Shown: positions 16,226 through 23,957, numbered from the stretch's first letter. The stretch: DNA of 23,957 nucleotides from Erysipelotrichaceae bacterium UBA3379 (GCA_002359025.1 DEPZ01000003.1:59861-83817); one strand, 5' to 3'. Numbers and translations are program-made. The notes: generated by a model not told the origin, from the letters alone.

Positions 16226-18467
16226 TGTATTGTTCAATTGTACGATCACTTGTAAAATATCCTGCTTTTGCTATATTGATCAGCATTTTTTGACCCCATG
16301 CTTCTTTATTTTCATAATCAGCAAATATTTTATCTTTTGTTTGAATATAATCTTTGAGATCCAATAATGTCATAAACCAATCTTTGGTTGTGATATCATC
16401 ATAGAGTCTTTGTAATGCAATTTTATCTCCTATACTCAACATTTCATTTGAAATAAGGAAATCAACGATTTCTTTAATTTGAGAATCATTATTATAGAAT
16501 TCTATAGGATCATAGTCATTATTCTTATAATGAGCAATCACTTCATCAGATTTTGCACCAAAGATATATATATTATCATCTCCAACCAAATCATGTATTT
16601 CTACATTAGCCCCATCATCAGTTCCTAATGTAATTGCTCCATTCAACATTAATTTCATGTTTCCAGTTCCACTTGCTTCTTTTGAAGCTAATGAAATTTG
16701 TTCTGAAATATCACAAGCTGGTATCAATTTTTGTGCAGCAGTGACATTATAATTTTCAACCATAATGACTTGTAAATATTGTGAAACATCTTTGTCTTGT
16801 TGAATAAGTTCTTGTAAGCATAGGATTGCATGAATAATATCTTTTGCAAGTATATATGCAGGAGCAGCTTTTGCGCCAAAAATGATGGAAATTGGTCGTG
16901 ATGGTTTGATGCCAGATTTAATTTGTAGATATTTATAAATGATATAAAGAACATTCATTTGTTGTCGTTTGTATTCATGTAATCGTTTGATTTGTATGTC
17001 ATAAATAGAATCAGGGTTTAATTCTATATTTTGGTGTTTTTTTAGATATTGACTTAATTGAACTTTCTTTTGATATTTAATGTCTTGTAATTGTTTAATG
17101 ACTTCTTGATCATTGATATATGCTAAAAGTTTTTCTAAGTCATCAGCATGTGATTTATAACTTTCACCAATGAGTGAATCGATAAAAGCAGTTAATTCTT
17201 CATTACAATTTAACAGCCATCTTCTAAATGTAATTCCATTTGTTTTATTGTTAAATTTTTCTGGGTAAAGTTCATAAAAATCATGAAGTTCTACATCTTT
17301 TAAAATATCAGTATGAATGGCAGCAACACCATTTGTACTCATACTAAAATGAATATCCATATGTGCCATATGAACAAGTTGATTTTTATCAATAATTCGA
17401 ACTTCTTCTTTATCACTTCTTTCACATGCTATAGCATCTAATGCCATAATAATTGGATAAAGATGAGGTACAACTTCTAACAAATAATGGACAGGCCATT
17501 TTTCTAAAGCTTCTGCAAGAATAGTATGATTTGTGTATGCACAAGTTAATGTCACTTCATCAATAGCTTGCTTTAATGTTAAACCTTCTTTCATTAATAG
17601 ACGAATCATTTCAGGAATAATCAGTGATGGATGTGTATCATTGATTTGTATAGCAACATATTTGTGCAATTCTTTAACATTTTGTTTTTTCTCTTTGACT
17701 TCATCTATAATCATTTGCGCCGCATTAGACACTAAGAAGTATTGTTGATATAAACGAAGTTTCTTGCCTGCTTCATCACTGTCATCTGGATAAAGAAATA
17801 GTGTTAAATTTCTTAAAATATCTTCTTTATGAAATTGTATTCCCTTTTCTACAATATGTTCATCTACACTGTCTAAATCAAAAAGATTTAAATAGTTCTT
17901 TTGACCATGATATCCAATAATATCCATTCTATATAATGTGGATTTTACATCAAAATCTCTAAATCTGACAGTATAGCTTGTAGAAGTTCTCTCTAACCAG
18001 CTTTTTTCTTCAATCCATTCATTTGGTAATTCTTCTTGTTTATTGTTTTGAAAATGTTGCTTAAATAATCCCAAATGATAATTTAAACCTACCCCATCAC
18101 CACATAAACCTAGTGTCGCAATAGAATCTAGAAAACAAGCTGCCAAACGTCCTAATCCACCATTTCCTAGTGAAGGTTCATTTTCACATTCTTCTATTTG
18201 TTCAAGAGCAAGTCCATTTTTATGTAAGACTTCTTTGACTTCTTGATAAATACCTAGATTAATGAGATTATTGGATAATAGTTTACCAATTAAAAACTCA
18301 GCAGATACATAATACAATTTTTTATTCCCTTGTATTTGAGTTTTCATTTCTAATTGATTTTTCACATAACTCAATAATACATCATAAGCTTCTTTATCAT
18401 TACATTCACTTAGTTTTTTATGATATGTTTTATTGGTTATATCTTGTAATTCTTTTTCTAAACTCAT
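16197..18467 (-). CDS. glgP: Glycogen/maltodextrin phosphorylase
   Basis: Releases glucose-1-phosphate from the non-reducing end of alpha-1,4-glucans using phosphate and pyridoxal phosphate; 756 residues, cytoplasmic, slightly shorter than the usual ~800. The PLP-binding lysine is K605 in GTGNMKLMLNGA. Family stretches include NEPSLGNGGLGRLAACFLDS, IQINDTHPSL and KRLHEYKRQ. The start at 18467 has AGGAGG just upstream; the in-frame ATG at 18527 precedes the promoter and is rejected. It is first in an operon with malQ. No glycogen-synthesis gene is nearby, so the role is likely maltodextrin breakdown (MalP). Confidence 0.95.
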   Translation of the reverse strand: MSLEKELQDITNKTYHKKLSECNDKEAYDVLLSYVKNQLEMKTQIQGNKKLYYVSAEFLIGKLLSNNLINLGIYQEVKEVLHKNGLALEQIEECENEPSLGNGGLGRLAACFLDSIATLGLCGDGVGLNYHLGLFKQHFQNNKQEELPNEWIEEKSWLERTSTSYTVRFRDFDVKSTLYRMDIIGYHGQKNYLNLFDLDSVDEHIVEKGIQFHKEDILRNLTLFLYPDDSDEAGKKLRLYQQYFLVSNAAQMIIDEVKEKKQNVKELHKYVAIQINDTHPSLIIPEMIRLLMKEGLTLKQAIDEVTLTCAYTNHTILAEALEKWPVHYLLEVVPHLYPIIMALDAIACERSDKEEVRIIDKNQLVHMAHMDIHFSMSTNGVAAIHTDILKDVELHDFYELYPEKFNNKTNGITFRRWLLNCNEELTAFIDSLIGESYKSHADDLEKLLAYINDQEVIKQLQDIKYQKKVQLSQYLKKHQNIELNPDSIYDIQIKRLHEYKRQQMNVLYIIYKYLQIKSGIKPSRPISIIFGAKAAPAYILAKDIIHAILCLQELIQQDKDVSQYLQVIMVENYNVTAAQKLIPACDISEQISLASKEASGTGNMKLMLNGAITLGTDDGANVEIHDLVGDDNIYIFGAKSDEVIAHYKNNDYDPIEFYNNDSQIKEIVDFLISNEMLSIGDKIALQRLYDDITTKDWFMTLLDLKDYIQTKDKIFADYENKEAWGQKMLINIAKAGYFTSDRTIEQYNEDIWKLKS

Positions 18468-18489
18468 TATATTTTCCTCCTCGTTTTCT

Positions 18490-18518
18490 ACTATAACAAG
18501 TTCATTTTTTATATACAA
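18490..18518 (-). promoter_or_regulatory. Promoter of glgP-malQ
   Basis: On the minus strand TTGTAT (18518-18513), 17 bases, then TATAGT (18495-18490). A TG dinucleotide one base before the -10 makes it an extended -10 element. The spacer contains ATGAACTT, the same eight bases that precede the malE -10 box. Confidence 0.7.
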
Positions 18519-18650
18519 TATCATCAAAGAAAGTTAATATTTATCAAAAAAATCTTATATACAGTATGTCTTCTAACTAAAAAATTATATATATTTCAAA
18601 AGCATACTTATTGAACCCATAGCGATTCATCAACATATTTTCTTATAAAT

Positions 18651-18673
18651 AAAAAAACCAGAAGATCTTCTGG
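18651..18673 (-). terminator. Intrinsic terminator after the second GNAT gene
   Basis: The perfect palindrome CCAGAAGATCTTCTGG at 18658-18673 is followed on the minus strand by seven T. It lies about 45 bases after the stop of the acetyltransferase gene and separates it from glgP. Confidence 0.85.
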
Positions 18674-18717
18674 CAACATATTATCTTCATTTCATAATTG
18701 TCTAAAATCTAAAGATA

Positions 18718-19287
18718 TCAACAATTTCTAGTAAGTTTATCATCATTTTTATATTCTATCATTTTCATATTTGTTATGTTTTTAATAAGTCTTCCGACCC
18801 AAAAATGAATAAGTTCGTCATATTCTTTTGGCCAAATACAGTTACCAACACACATCACATCGTATGTTACTCCTACTTCTTGAATTCTATAAGGATAATC
18901 TACAAAACCATTTCTTATATAAAATTGTCTTCTTCTCACTCTTTCTTGATAATTGTTTGATGTTTCGTCCAGTATTTCTCTTGATATAAATATTCTTTTA
19001 GACGCATATTGTTTTAAAAACAATTGTAGTCCTTGACTTCCATATCCTTGTGATCTATTTGAAGAAACGATTGCATAGAAAAGTAAGTAAACGATATCCT
19101 TGTATTCTATAAAATACATAAAACCAATAAACTCTTTATTTTCTTTAATAACAAGTATTTTTCCTTTACCCTTTTTTATTTTTCTTTTTAAGAAGAAAAA
19201 TGGCAATCTTTCTTCTTTAGGAAAAGCATTGATATATAATTCTTTTACTTTTATATAATCATCTTTTTGTATTTTCTCTAATTTCAT
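18718..19287 (-). CDS. GNAT family N-acetyltransferase
   Basis: A 189-residue protein with the N-terminal part of a GNAT fold (MKLEKIQKDDYIKVKELYINAF, then PKEERLPF) and an acetyl-CoA loop of the form SSNRSQGYGSQGLQLFL near residues 95-111. The C-terminal segment FYIRNGFVDYPYR matches motif B. About 40 residues follow, without a known motif. The opening with AFPKEERLPF is common in a group of small uncharacterised acetyltransferases of gut Firmicutes. The acceptor is unknown. An AAGGG ribosome binding site precedes the ATG. It is monocistronic, between its own extended -10 promoter and terminator, and unrelated in obvious function to its neighbours. Confidence 0.8.
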   Translation of the reverse strand: MKLEKIQKDDYIKVKELYINAFPKEERLPFFFLKRKIKKGKGKILVIKENKEFIGFMYFIEYKDIVYLLFYAIVSSNRSQGYGSQGLQLFLKQYASKRIFISREILDETSNNYQERVRRRQFYIRNGFVDYPYRIQEVGVTYDVMCVGNCIWPKEYDELIHFWVGRLIKNITNMKMIEYKNDDKLTRNC

Positions 19288-19332
19288 TTTATAACCCTTC
19301 TATCTATTTTCATATAAATCTATACTTAGTTT

Positions 19333-19341
19333 AGTATATCA
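19333..19341 (-). promoter_or_regulatory. Extended -10 promoter of the second GNAT gene
   Basis: Minus-strand TGATATACT (19341-19333) is a TG-n-TATACT extended -10 element about 45 bases upstream of the ATG. No clear -35 hexamer is present; that position is next to the upstream terminator T-tract. Confidence 0.45.
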
Positions 19342-19359
19342 TAGTTTTTAAAGTAGAAA

Positions 19360-19386
19360 AAGCGATACTCAAAAGAAGTATCACTT
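19360..19386 (-). terminator. Intrinsic terminator after the YitT gene
   Basis: On the minus strand AAGTGATACT pairs with AGTATCGCTT across a seven-base loop, with one G-U wobble, then runs into TTTT. It begins within the stop codon of the YitT gene. Confidence 0.75.
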
Positions 19387-20263
19387 AATCAATTGGTGCT
19401 TGATAAAAGCCACCAAAGAAATTTTCAGTTTTAACGACATTCACAATAACATGTGGATCAATTTCGCGCATTAAATCAACAATATCTTGTACTTCATAAC
19501 TCGATACAACAGTATGCAATAAATTCATTTTCTTATGACTGTAACCACCTATAGCATCTACACATGAAATACCATGTCTATATGCTTTTGTATAAGCTGT
19601 CATTAAAGGCATAGCATGAGCAGTGGTAATTTGTAGTGTTACACGTTCATATCGATGATAGAATGAATCTATTGTACGAGTAGAAATAAATTGAAATAAT
19701 ATAGAATATCCAGCATGTTCCCAGCCAAACATCATTCCAAATATAGATAAAATCATAACATTGAATATAAAGACATATCCCCAAATTGATTTTCCTTTAC
19801 GATTAGATATATATAACGCTATAAAATCAGTACCACCCGTAGATGCATTTCCTTTTAATGCAATAACTGTTAAAAGCCCATACGCAAAACCACCAAATAC
19901 TATATTCAATAGTAAATCATCAAATATAGGTGGAAAATCAATGATTTTTAAGAAGAAACTGGCTAGAAAGACTTCTAATAAAGAAAAGAATGTAAATTTA
20001 GGACTGATACTTTTATAACATAATATTGCTACAGGGACATTCAATAAAATCATTCCTAATGATGCAGAAAAAGAAAATTCTAAAAATGTTGAAGTCATCT
20101 TTTCAATAAGCAAGGCAACACCTGTAAATCCACTTGATAATAAATTAGATGGCTGTATAAAAACCTGAATCACATAGGCTTGTAAAAATGCAACCACAAT
20201 TACAGAAATTGTTGTAATAAGCAAACGAACTTTTTTGTTTTTTCTTAAGTTTTTTATTTTCAT
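19385..20263 (-). CDS. YitT family membrane protein (DUF2179)
   Basis: A 292-residue integral membrane protein of the YitT/YpjC family. The N-terminal half has about five or six membrane helices and the signature segments QPSNLLSSGFTGVALLI and LKGNASTGGTDFIALY. The soluble C-terminal half is a DUF2179 domain (about 205-290), ending in VVKTENFFGGFYQAPID. The substrate of this family is not established. The ATG overlaps the cutC stop in an ATGA arrangement, so translation is coupled to cutC. YitT genes are common and often multiple in Firmicutes, so the link to CutC may or may not be functional. Confidence 0.9.
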   Translation of the reverse strand: MKIKNLRKNKKVRLLITTISVIVVAFLQAYVIQVFIQPSNLLSSGFTGVALLIEKMTSTFLEFSFSASLGMILLNVPVAILCYKSISPKFTFFSLLEVFLASFFLKIIDFPPIFDDLLLNIVFGGFAYGLLTVIALKGNASTGGTDFIALYISNRKGKSIWGYVFIFNVMILSIFGMMFGWEHAGYSILFQFISTRTIDSFYHRYERVTLQITTAHAMPLMTAYTKAYRHGISCVDAIGGYSHKKMNLLHTVVSSYEVQDIVDLMREIDPHVIVNVVKTENFFGGFYQAPID

Positions 20264-21000
20264 ACACTCTCCACAATGGCTTGAACAAGTTCTTGAGATA
20301 CAACATCATAATCAGATTCATATGGGAAAGGTGCATATGCATAAGAAACTTCATGACATGCAGTAGTTGGATCACAAATCCAATCTTTGCAAGAACTATG
20401 AACTTGATAAATACCAGTTTTATCCATCATTTCTTTAGCATTAGCAGCATTCATACCACTCCCAGCTAAAATTTCGATTTGATTTCCAAATTTACTTTGT
20501 AATTCCTTAATCAGTTCTATACCATCCATCGCTTTTGGTTTTAAACCACTTGTTAAAACACGATCCACACCCAATTCAATCAAAATTTCTATTGCTTTAT
20601 ATGGATCACTGACACAGTCAAAAGCTCTATGAAAAACGACTTCACCATTATATTCTTTGATAATTTTAATCATTTCTTTTGTTTGATTGATATCAATATT
20701 TCCTTCACTATCTAAACACCCAAAAGCCAAGCCATCACTACCATTTTCCATTAATATCTTGGCATCTTCTTTCATAACTTCAAATTCTATATCATTATAA
20801 TGAAAACCTGCCCCTCTTGGTCTAACCATACAGATAACTTTTAAATCCGTATTTTTCTTTGTAAGAATCAAAGAAGCTAAAGAGGGTGTTAATCCTCCTA
20901 GATGCAATGCACTATTAAGTTCAATACGTTTTGCTTTTCCTTTATATGCATTAAGTGCATCTTCATAACTCCCACAACAAATCTCTATCATTCTTTCCAT
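20260..21000 (-). CDS. cutC: CutC family TIM-barrel protein
   Basis: A 246-residue protein of the CutC family, named for copper homeostasis in E. coli, though that role is disputed and the fold is a TIM barrel suggestive of an enzyme. Family segments: EICCGSYEDALNA at the N-terminus, KRIELNSALHLGGLTPS, CMVRPRGAGFHY, EVVFHRAFDC and ILAGSGMNAANA. The conserved Glu, Arg and His residues of the barrel mouth are present. AGGAGG lies 6 bases upstream of the ATG at 21000. It has its own promoter after the glycosylasparaginase gene and overlaps yitT. The neighbour on the upstream side suggests a link to glycoconjugate breakdown rather than copper; this is inference. Confidence 0.92.
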   Translation of the reverse strand: MERMIEICCGSYEDALNAYKGKAKRIELNSALHLGGLTPSLASLILTKKNTDLKVICMVRPRGAGFHYNDIEFEVMKEDAKILMENGSDGLAFGCLDSEGNIDINQTKEMIKIIKEYNGEVVFHRAFDCVSDPYKAIEILIELGVDRVLTSGLKPKAMDGIELIKELQSKFGNQIEILAGSGMNAANAKEMMDKTGIYQVHSSCKDWICDPTTACHEVSYAYAPFPYESDYDVVSQELVQAIVESV

Positions 21001-21038
21001 AACTTACCTCCTCAAGATCAATCAATACTTATGCATAT

Positions 21039-21066
21039 ATTTTAACATTTTTTAGTGAATCATCAA
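21039..21066 (-). promoter_or_regulatory. Promoter of cutC-yitT
   Basis: On the minus strand TTGATG (21066-21061), 16 bases, then TAAAAT (21044-21039), with TG one base upstream of the -10 box. The leader before the cutC ATG is about 33 bases. The pair may therefore be transcribed separately from the upstream gene as well as by read-through. Confidence 0.5.
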
Positions 21067-21137
21067 GATACATTTGTGGATATGATAAGTCTCATCTTGT
21101 TGACTTAGGATACTTACACATAATCTTTTCGACTATA

Positions 21138-22094
21138 TTATTTTTCAACTAGAGGTGCTGTTCTTGTACGTATATATTCATCTAACCATTCTTGACTTGC
21201 GACTTCATGAATACAATGACCATCTACACTCTTTGTGAGGTACACAACAGGTGGTTGATTGTTGGTTGCTAGAGAAAACGAAAATCCTTCTATATTGGTT
21301 GCAACACCCCATTCTCCTTTATTATTCATTGCTACTAGTGATAAATCTCCAGCTTGTCCACGTCTTGCTTTGAGTTCTTCGTCCAATTGTTTTACGGCTT
21401 TTTCGCATGCTTCTTGAGGATGCAAACCTTCTTTCATGAGTCTTACTATTTCATAAGAAATACATCCTTTCATTAAATCCTCACCCAAACCAGTTGCACA
21501 AGCACCACCGACTTGAGAATCTACATAAAAGCCAGAACCACAAATAGGCGAATCACCTACACGTCCTTTTTTCTTCATAAACAAACCACTTGTAGAAGTT
21601 GCCGCCACCATACTGCCATATGTATCTAAACATACCATACCAACAGTATCATGTCCTGAGTAAGGTTGGATTTCTTGTTGTTGAACTTCTTTCACACGAT
21701 TTCTATAATGAATTTTTGCGCGCTCAGTTAACATGTTTTTGCGTTTAAAACCTTCTTTGCTAGCAAACTTTTGCGCTCCTTCACCAACGAGCATACAATT
21801 GACTTTTTCCGTAGATAAACGTCTTGCGACTGAGATTGGATTAGCAAAATCTTTCATTGCTGCAACAGCACCAACATCTAAAGTGTCTCCATCCATATAA
21901 CCAGCATCTAATTCAACTTCCATTTCTTCATTAGGTAAACCTCCATATCCTACAGATTTATAATATGGAAAATCTTCCACTTCTTTAATAGCTGCTTCAA
22001 TAGCATCTCCAGCTCTACTACCATTTTCTAACATATAACTTGCTTTATCTATTCCTTCTCGTGCCATACACCATGTTGCAATTATACCCCACAT
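21138..22094 (-). CDS. Glycosylasparaginase, N4-(beta-N-acetylglucosaminyl)-L-asparaginase
   Basis: Cleaves GlcNAc-asparagine, the core link left from N-glycoprotein breakdown, to aspartate and 1-amino-GlcNAc. The Ntn-hydrolase is made as one chain that cuts itself before the nucleophile Thr150, seen here in SGHDTVGMV; the alpha chain would be residues 1-149. WGIIATWCMAREGI opens the protein, and GRVGDSPICGSGFYVD and ATGLGEDLMKG are family motifs. Length 318 with no signal peptide indicates a cytoplasmic enzyme, unlike lysosomal or periplasmic relatives, so the substrate must be imported. I chose the ATG at 22094 because GGGAGG lies at proper spacing; a longer frame starts at 22139. Some L-asparaginase-type relatives share the fold, but the motifs favour glycosylasparaginase. 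Confidence 0.9.
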   Translation of the reverse strand: MWGIIATWCMAREGIDKASYMLENGSRAGDAIEAAIKEVEDFPYYKSVGYGGLPNEEMEVELDAGYMDGDTLDVGAVAAMKDFANPISVARRLSTEKVNCMLVGEGAQKFASKEGFKRKNMLTERAKIHYRNRVKEVQQQEIQPYSGHDTVGMVCLDTYGSMVAATSTSGLFMKKKGRVGDSPICGSGFYVDSQVGGACATGLGEDLMKGCISYEIVRLMKEGLHPQEACEKAVKQLDEELKARRGQAGDLSLVAMNNKGEWGVATNIEGFSFSLATNNQPPVVYLTKSVDGHCIHEVASQEWLDEYIRTRTAPLVEK

Positions 22095-22130
22095 ATTTAA
22101 TTTCCTCCCATCTGAAAAAGCAAAACATAA

Positions 22131-22155
22131 ACTATACAATCATATTTTATATGAT
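22131..22155 (-). promoter_or_regulatory. Promoter and operator-like palindrome before glycosylasparaginase
   Basis: Minus-strand TATAGT (22136-22131) is a candidate -10 box. Directly upstream, ATCATAT (22139-22145) and ATATGAT (22149-22155) form a perfect inverted repeat with a three-base spacer. A palindrome in the -35/-10 interval is the usual place for a repressor. The rest of the gap, to 22341, is AT-rich with no feature I can name. Confidence 0.45.
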
Positions 22156-22341
22156 GATTTAGTAAATATATTTTCCTTTTTTCATAAATTTTATTATTTC
22201 TATAATTATTATCTTATATTTTCAAATAGAATACAAATACAACTCACATGCAACACAAAAATCAACGCCATTCATTTACATAATACTTTCATTTTTTATC
22301 AATATATCTATATGTTTAATATATATTCTAATAAAATATTG

Positions 22342-23100
22342 TTATTTTTCTAAAAGTTTAGAATAGATGTGTTCATCTTCATCTGTAAATACATTAAAAA
22401 TAACTTTTTCAATCTTGGAATCTTTCAAATATTCTTGAACTGTCTTAATAGCAATTTTTGCAGCTTGTTCTTGAGGGTAATGAAAGACACCTGTTGAAAT
22501 GCAACAAAATGCAATTGTTTTTATGCCATGTCGATCAGCTAATCTTAAACAACTTTCATAACAAGATGCCAATAGAAATTCGTCTCTTGGTGTCACTTGT
22601 CCATTAATCATAGGACCAACTGTATGCAATATATAAAGACAAGGCAGGTTATAAGCTTTTGTGATTTTTGCTTTTCCTGTAGGTTCTAAGAAACCTTGCT
22701 TTTTCATCATTTCATGACAATCATTTCGCAATTGTACTCCTGCATAAGTATGAATAGCATTATCTATACAATGATGCCCAGGTACAAAGCATCCTTCCAT
22801 TTGAATATTTGCTGCATTCACAATTGCATCTACCTTTAGTCTTGTTATATCACCTTTCCATACAATGATCTGTTCTTTCATATTATCAAAAGAAACAATT
22901 CCTTTTCTTTGGTTTTCTTCTTGTAACATCTCATCTTGAATATTTAAGAATTCTTGAGCAATAGGTTTAGCTTCTCTAATATTCACTAAAGAGCGGTAGA
23001 GTTGAAAAAGTTCATCATGATTTTGAGGAATATCTCTATCTAAACTGATTTCTTCTAATAAATATTTAACTAAATAAGTTAATCTTTCATTTTGTTTCAC
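22342..23100 (-). CDS. Zinc-type macrodomain ADP-ribosylhydrolase (SirTM-linked)
   Basis: A 252-residue hydrolase expected to remove mono-ADP-ribose from protein. An N-terminal helical region of about 70 residues precedes the macrodomain (about 75-250). The ADP-ribose pocket is marked by GDITRLKVDAIVNAAN and by STGVFHYP. The segment GCFVPGHHCIDNAIH, with C104, H109/H110 and C111, matches the zinc-binding insertion described for macrodomains encoded beside SirTM sirtuins in staphylococci and streptococci (from memory). It uses a GTG start at 23100, two bases after the sirtuin stop, with GGTGG as ribosome binding site. It should reverse the modification made by the upstream sirtuin. Confidence 0.92.
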   Translation of the reverse strand: MKQNERLTYLVKYLLEEISLDRDIPQNHDELFQLYRSLVNIREAKPIAQEFLNIQDEMLQEENQRKGIVSFDNMKEQIIVWKGDITRLKVDAIVNAANIQMEGCFVPGHHCIDNAIHTYAGVQLRNDCHEMMKKQGFLEPTGKAKITKAYNLPCLYILHTVGPMINGQVTPRDEFLLASCYESCLRLADRHGIKTIAFCCISTGVFHYPQEQAAKIAIKTVQEYLKDSKIEKVIFNVFTDEDEHIYSKLLEK

Positions 23101-23102
23101 AC

Positions 23103-23957
23103 TTATACCACCAATTCTATCAATAAATCCTGTATAACCTGATCAATATCTTCATCAACAAGAATCGATTGTTTTCGTATTTCTCTTGGACATGTTATGT
23201 TATCTAGATTGATACATGCATATGTTGCATGCTTATTATTAGTATAATTCCAAAATGGGTACTTAATAATGACAGGTGTATTGGAGCCAACTCCTAATTC
23301 CAAGTAAAGAATATTGGAATCTTGATATTTTTCTAAAAAATCTTCATAGCGTGATTGTGCTTGATACCAGCCATCATCCTGAACAAATGTTTGATCACAT
23401 CTTAAATTCATAGTCATTGGAGCTCCACATTTTGGACAATGAGGGATTAATGATGATGGTATTTTCATATGTTTCTGTTGGTTAATCATTTTCTTCACTA
23501 TTTCTTCATTATCATAAGTTTGTTGATGACATGGTCGGCTACATTGCCATAAGCCATAATCTCCTTGAGTATAAAATAGTCTTTTTTTATCAAATCCACT
23601 CTTTTGAAATTGATGATCAACATTTGTAGTTAATACAAAATACTCCTTATCTTTTATAAGTTCTAATAGTTTTTTATAAGTATTTTTAGGCGCATTAACA
23701 TAACGATTATAATAAATATGTCTTGACCAATATGCCCAATATTCTTCTAATGTCTCAAAAGGATAAAAACCTGCTGAATACATATCTCTTAAATGATACT
23801 TTTCAATAAAATCAGGAAAATATTTTTCAAATCTTTCTCCTGAATAAGTCAATCCTGCGGATGTAGAGAGACCTGAACCTGCTCCAATCACAATCGCATC
23901 ACATTCTTTTATTTTATTAGCTAATTTCTTTACAAGTGTTTTATAATCTTCATCTAT
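23103..23957 (-). CDS. SirTM-class ADP-ribosyltransferase sirtuin, 5' end outside the window
   Basis: An NAD-dependent sirtuin-fold protein. The NAD site begins IVIGAGSGLSTSAGL, and TTNVDHQF replaces the canonical TQNID. The position of the deacetylase His is occupied by Gln in YTQGDYG, the known mark of class M sirtuins, which mono-ADP-ribosylate protein rather than deacylate. Zinc-ribbon cysteines are seen in WQCSRPCH and PHCPKCG. The frame stays open past the first GTG (23891) to the window edge and encodes 22 more residues (IDEDYKTLVKKLANKIKECD and on), so the gene continues to the right and the GTG is not its start. It is followed within two bases by the macrodomain gene. In other Firmicutes the target is a lipoylated GcvH-like protein. 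Confidence 0.92.
   Translation of the reverse strand: MDEDYKTLVKKLANKIKECDAIVIGAGSGLSTSAGLTYSGERFEKYFPDFIEKYHLRDMYSAGFYPFETLEEYWAYWSRHIYYNRYVNAPKNTYKKLLELIKDKEYFVLTTNVDHQFQKSGFDKKRLFYTQGDYGLWQCSRPCHQQTYDNEEIVKKMINQQKHMKIPSSLIPHCPKCGAPMTMNLRCDQTFVQDDGWYQAQSRYEDFLEKYQDSNILYLELGVGSNTPVIIKYPFWNYTNNKHATYACINLDNITCPREIRKQSILVDEDIDQVIQDLLIELVV

Noticed and set aside
21086..21107. TAAGTC/GACTTA hairpin between glycosylasparaginase and cutC as a terminator
   Set aside because: Only six pairs, a ten-base loop and no T-run after it on the minus strand.
22156..22341. Possible regulatory RNA or terminator in the gap after the macrodomain gene
   Set aside because: The stretch is AT-rich without a GC-containing stem or an open frame with a ribosome binding site.

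Overview
The window is AT-rich, most genes lie on the minus strand, and nearly every start has a strong AGGAGG-type ribosome binding site with short intergenic gaps. Together with the gene content (YesM/YesN-type two-component system, LipO-type lipoprotein, SirTM/macrodomain pair, MalEFGK plus GlgP/MalQ), this points to a low-GC Gram-positive gut Firmicute, most plausibly of the Erysipelotrichia (Coprobacillus-like). The taxonomic placement is inference. I saw no rRNA, tRNA, CRISPR array or complete insertion sequence, and no gene-free stretch longer than 300 bases.

Layout. 1-115: the last codons of an unidentified plus-strand gene, a hairpin, and what looks like the end of an insertion sequence cut into the 3' end of a small DUF1905 gene (107-370, minus). 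549-1176: a stand-alone GNAT acetyltransferase with a good promoter and a bidirectional terminator. 1187-4305 (minus): a two-gene operon, polyphosphate kinase then 6-phosphofructokinase, with its own -10 box. 4387-14690: a maltodextrin-type locus. On the minus strand, in transcription order, it holds a small membrane protein, a YesN-type response regulator, a YesM-type histidine kinase, MalE, MalF, MalG and a second, LipO-like binding lipoprotein; the ATPase MalK is divergent on the plus strand. 14712-18518 (minus): glycogen/maltodextrin phosphorylase and 4-alpha-glucanotransferase, convergent with malK. 18651-19341: a second GNAT acetyltransferase. 19356-22155 (minus): glycosylasparaginase, then CutC and a YitT-family membrane protein, with an operator-like palindrome at the first promoter. 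22342-23957 (minus): zinc-type macrodomain hydrolase and a SirTM-class sirtuin whose 5' end runs out of the window.

How the parts fit. The central locus forms a complete uptake and breakdown route: a lipoprotein captures a maltodextrin-like oligosaccharide, MalFG with MalK imports it, GlgP releases glucose-1-phosphate and MalQ rearranges short chains. No glycogen-synthesis gene is present, so the phosphorylase probably serves imported dextrins. The kinase/regulator pair lies directly upstream of malE and probably controls it; candidate sites are a tandem 15-bp repeat at the malE -10 box and a cre-like CcpA site about 110-120 bp upstream of the predicted start point.

The most interesting points are the second binding protein that ends the transporter operon (possible sensor partner for the kinase), the polyphosphate kinase/phosphofructokinase operon in which the phosphofructokinase has an unusual donor-site signature, the CutC-glycosylasparaginase association, and the reversible ADP-ribosylation pair at the right edge. 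I did not find a clearly undescribed system; these are unusual arrangements of known families.
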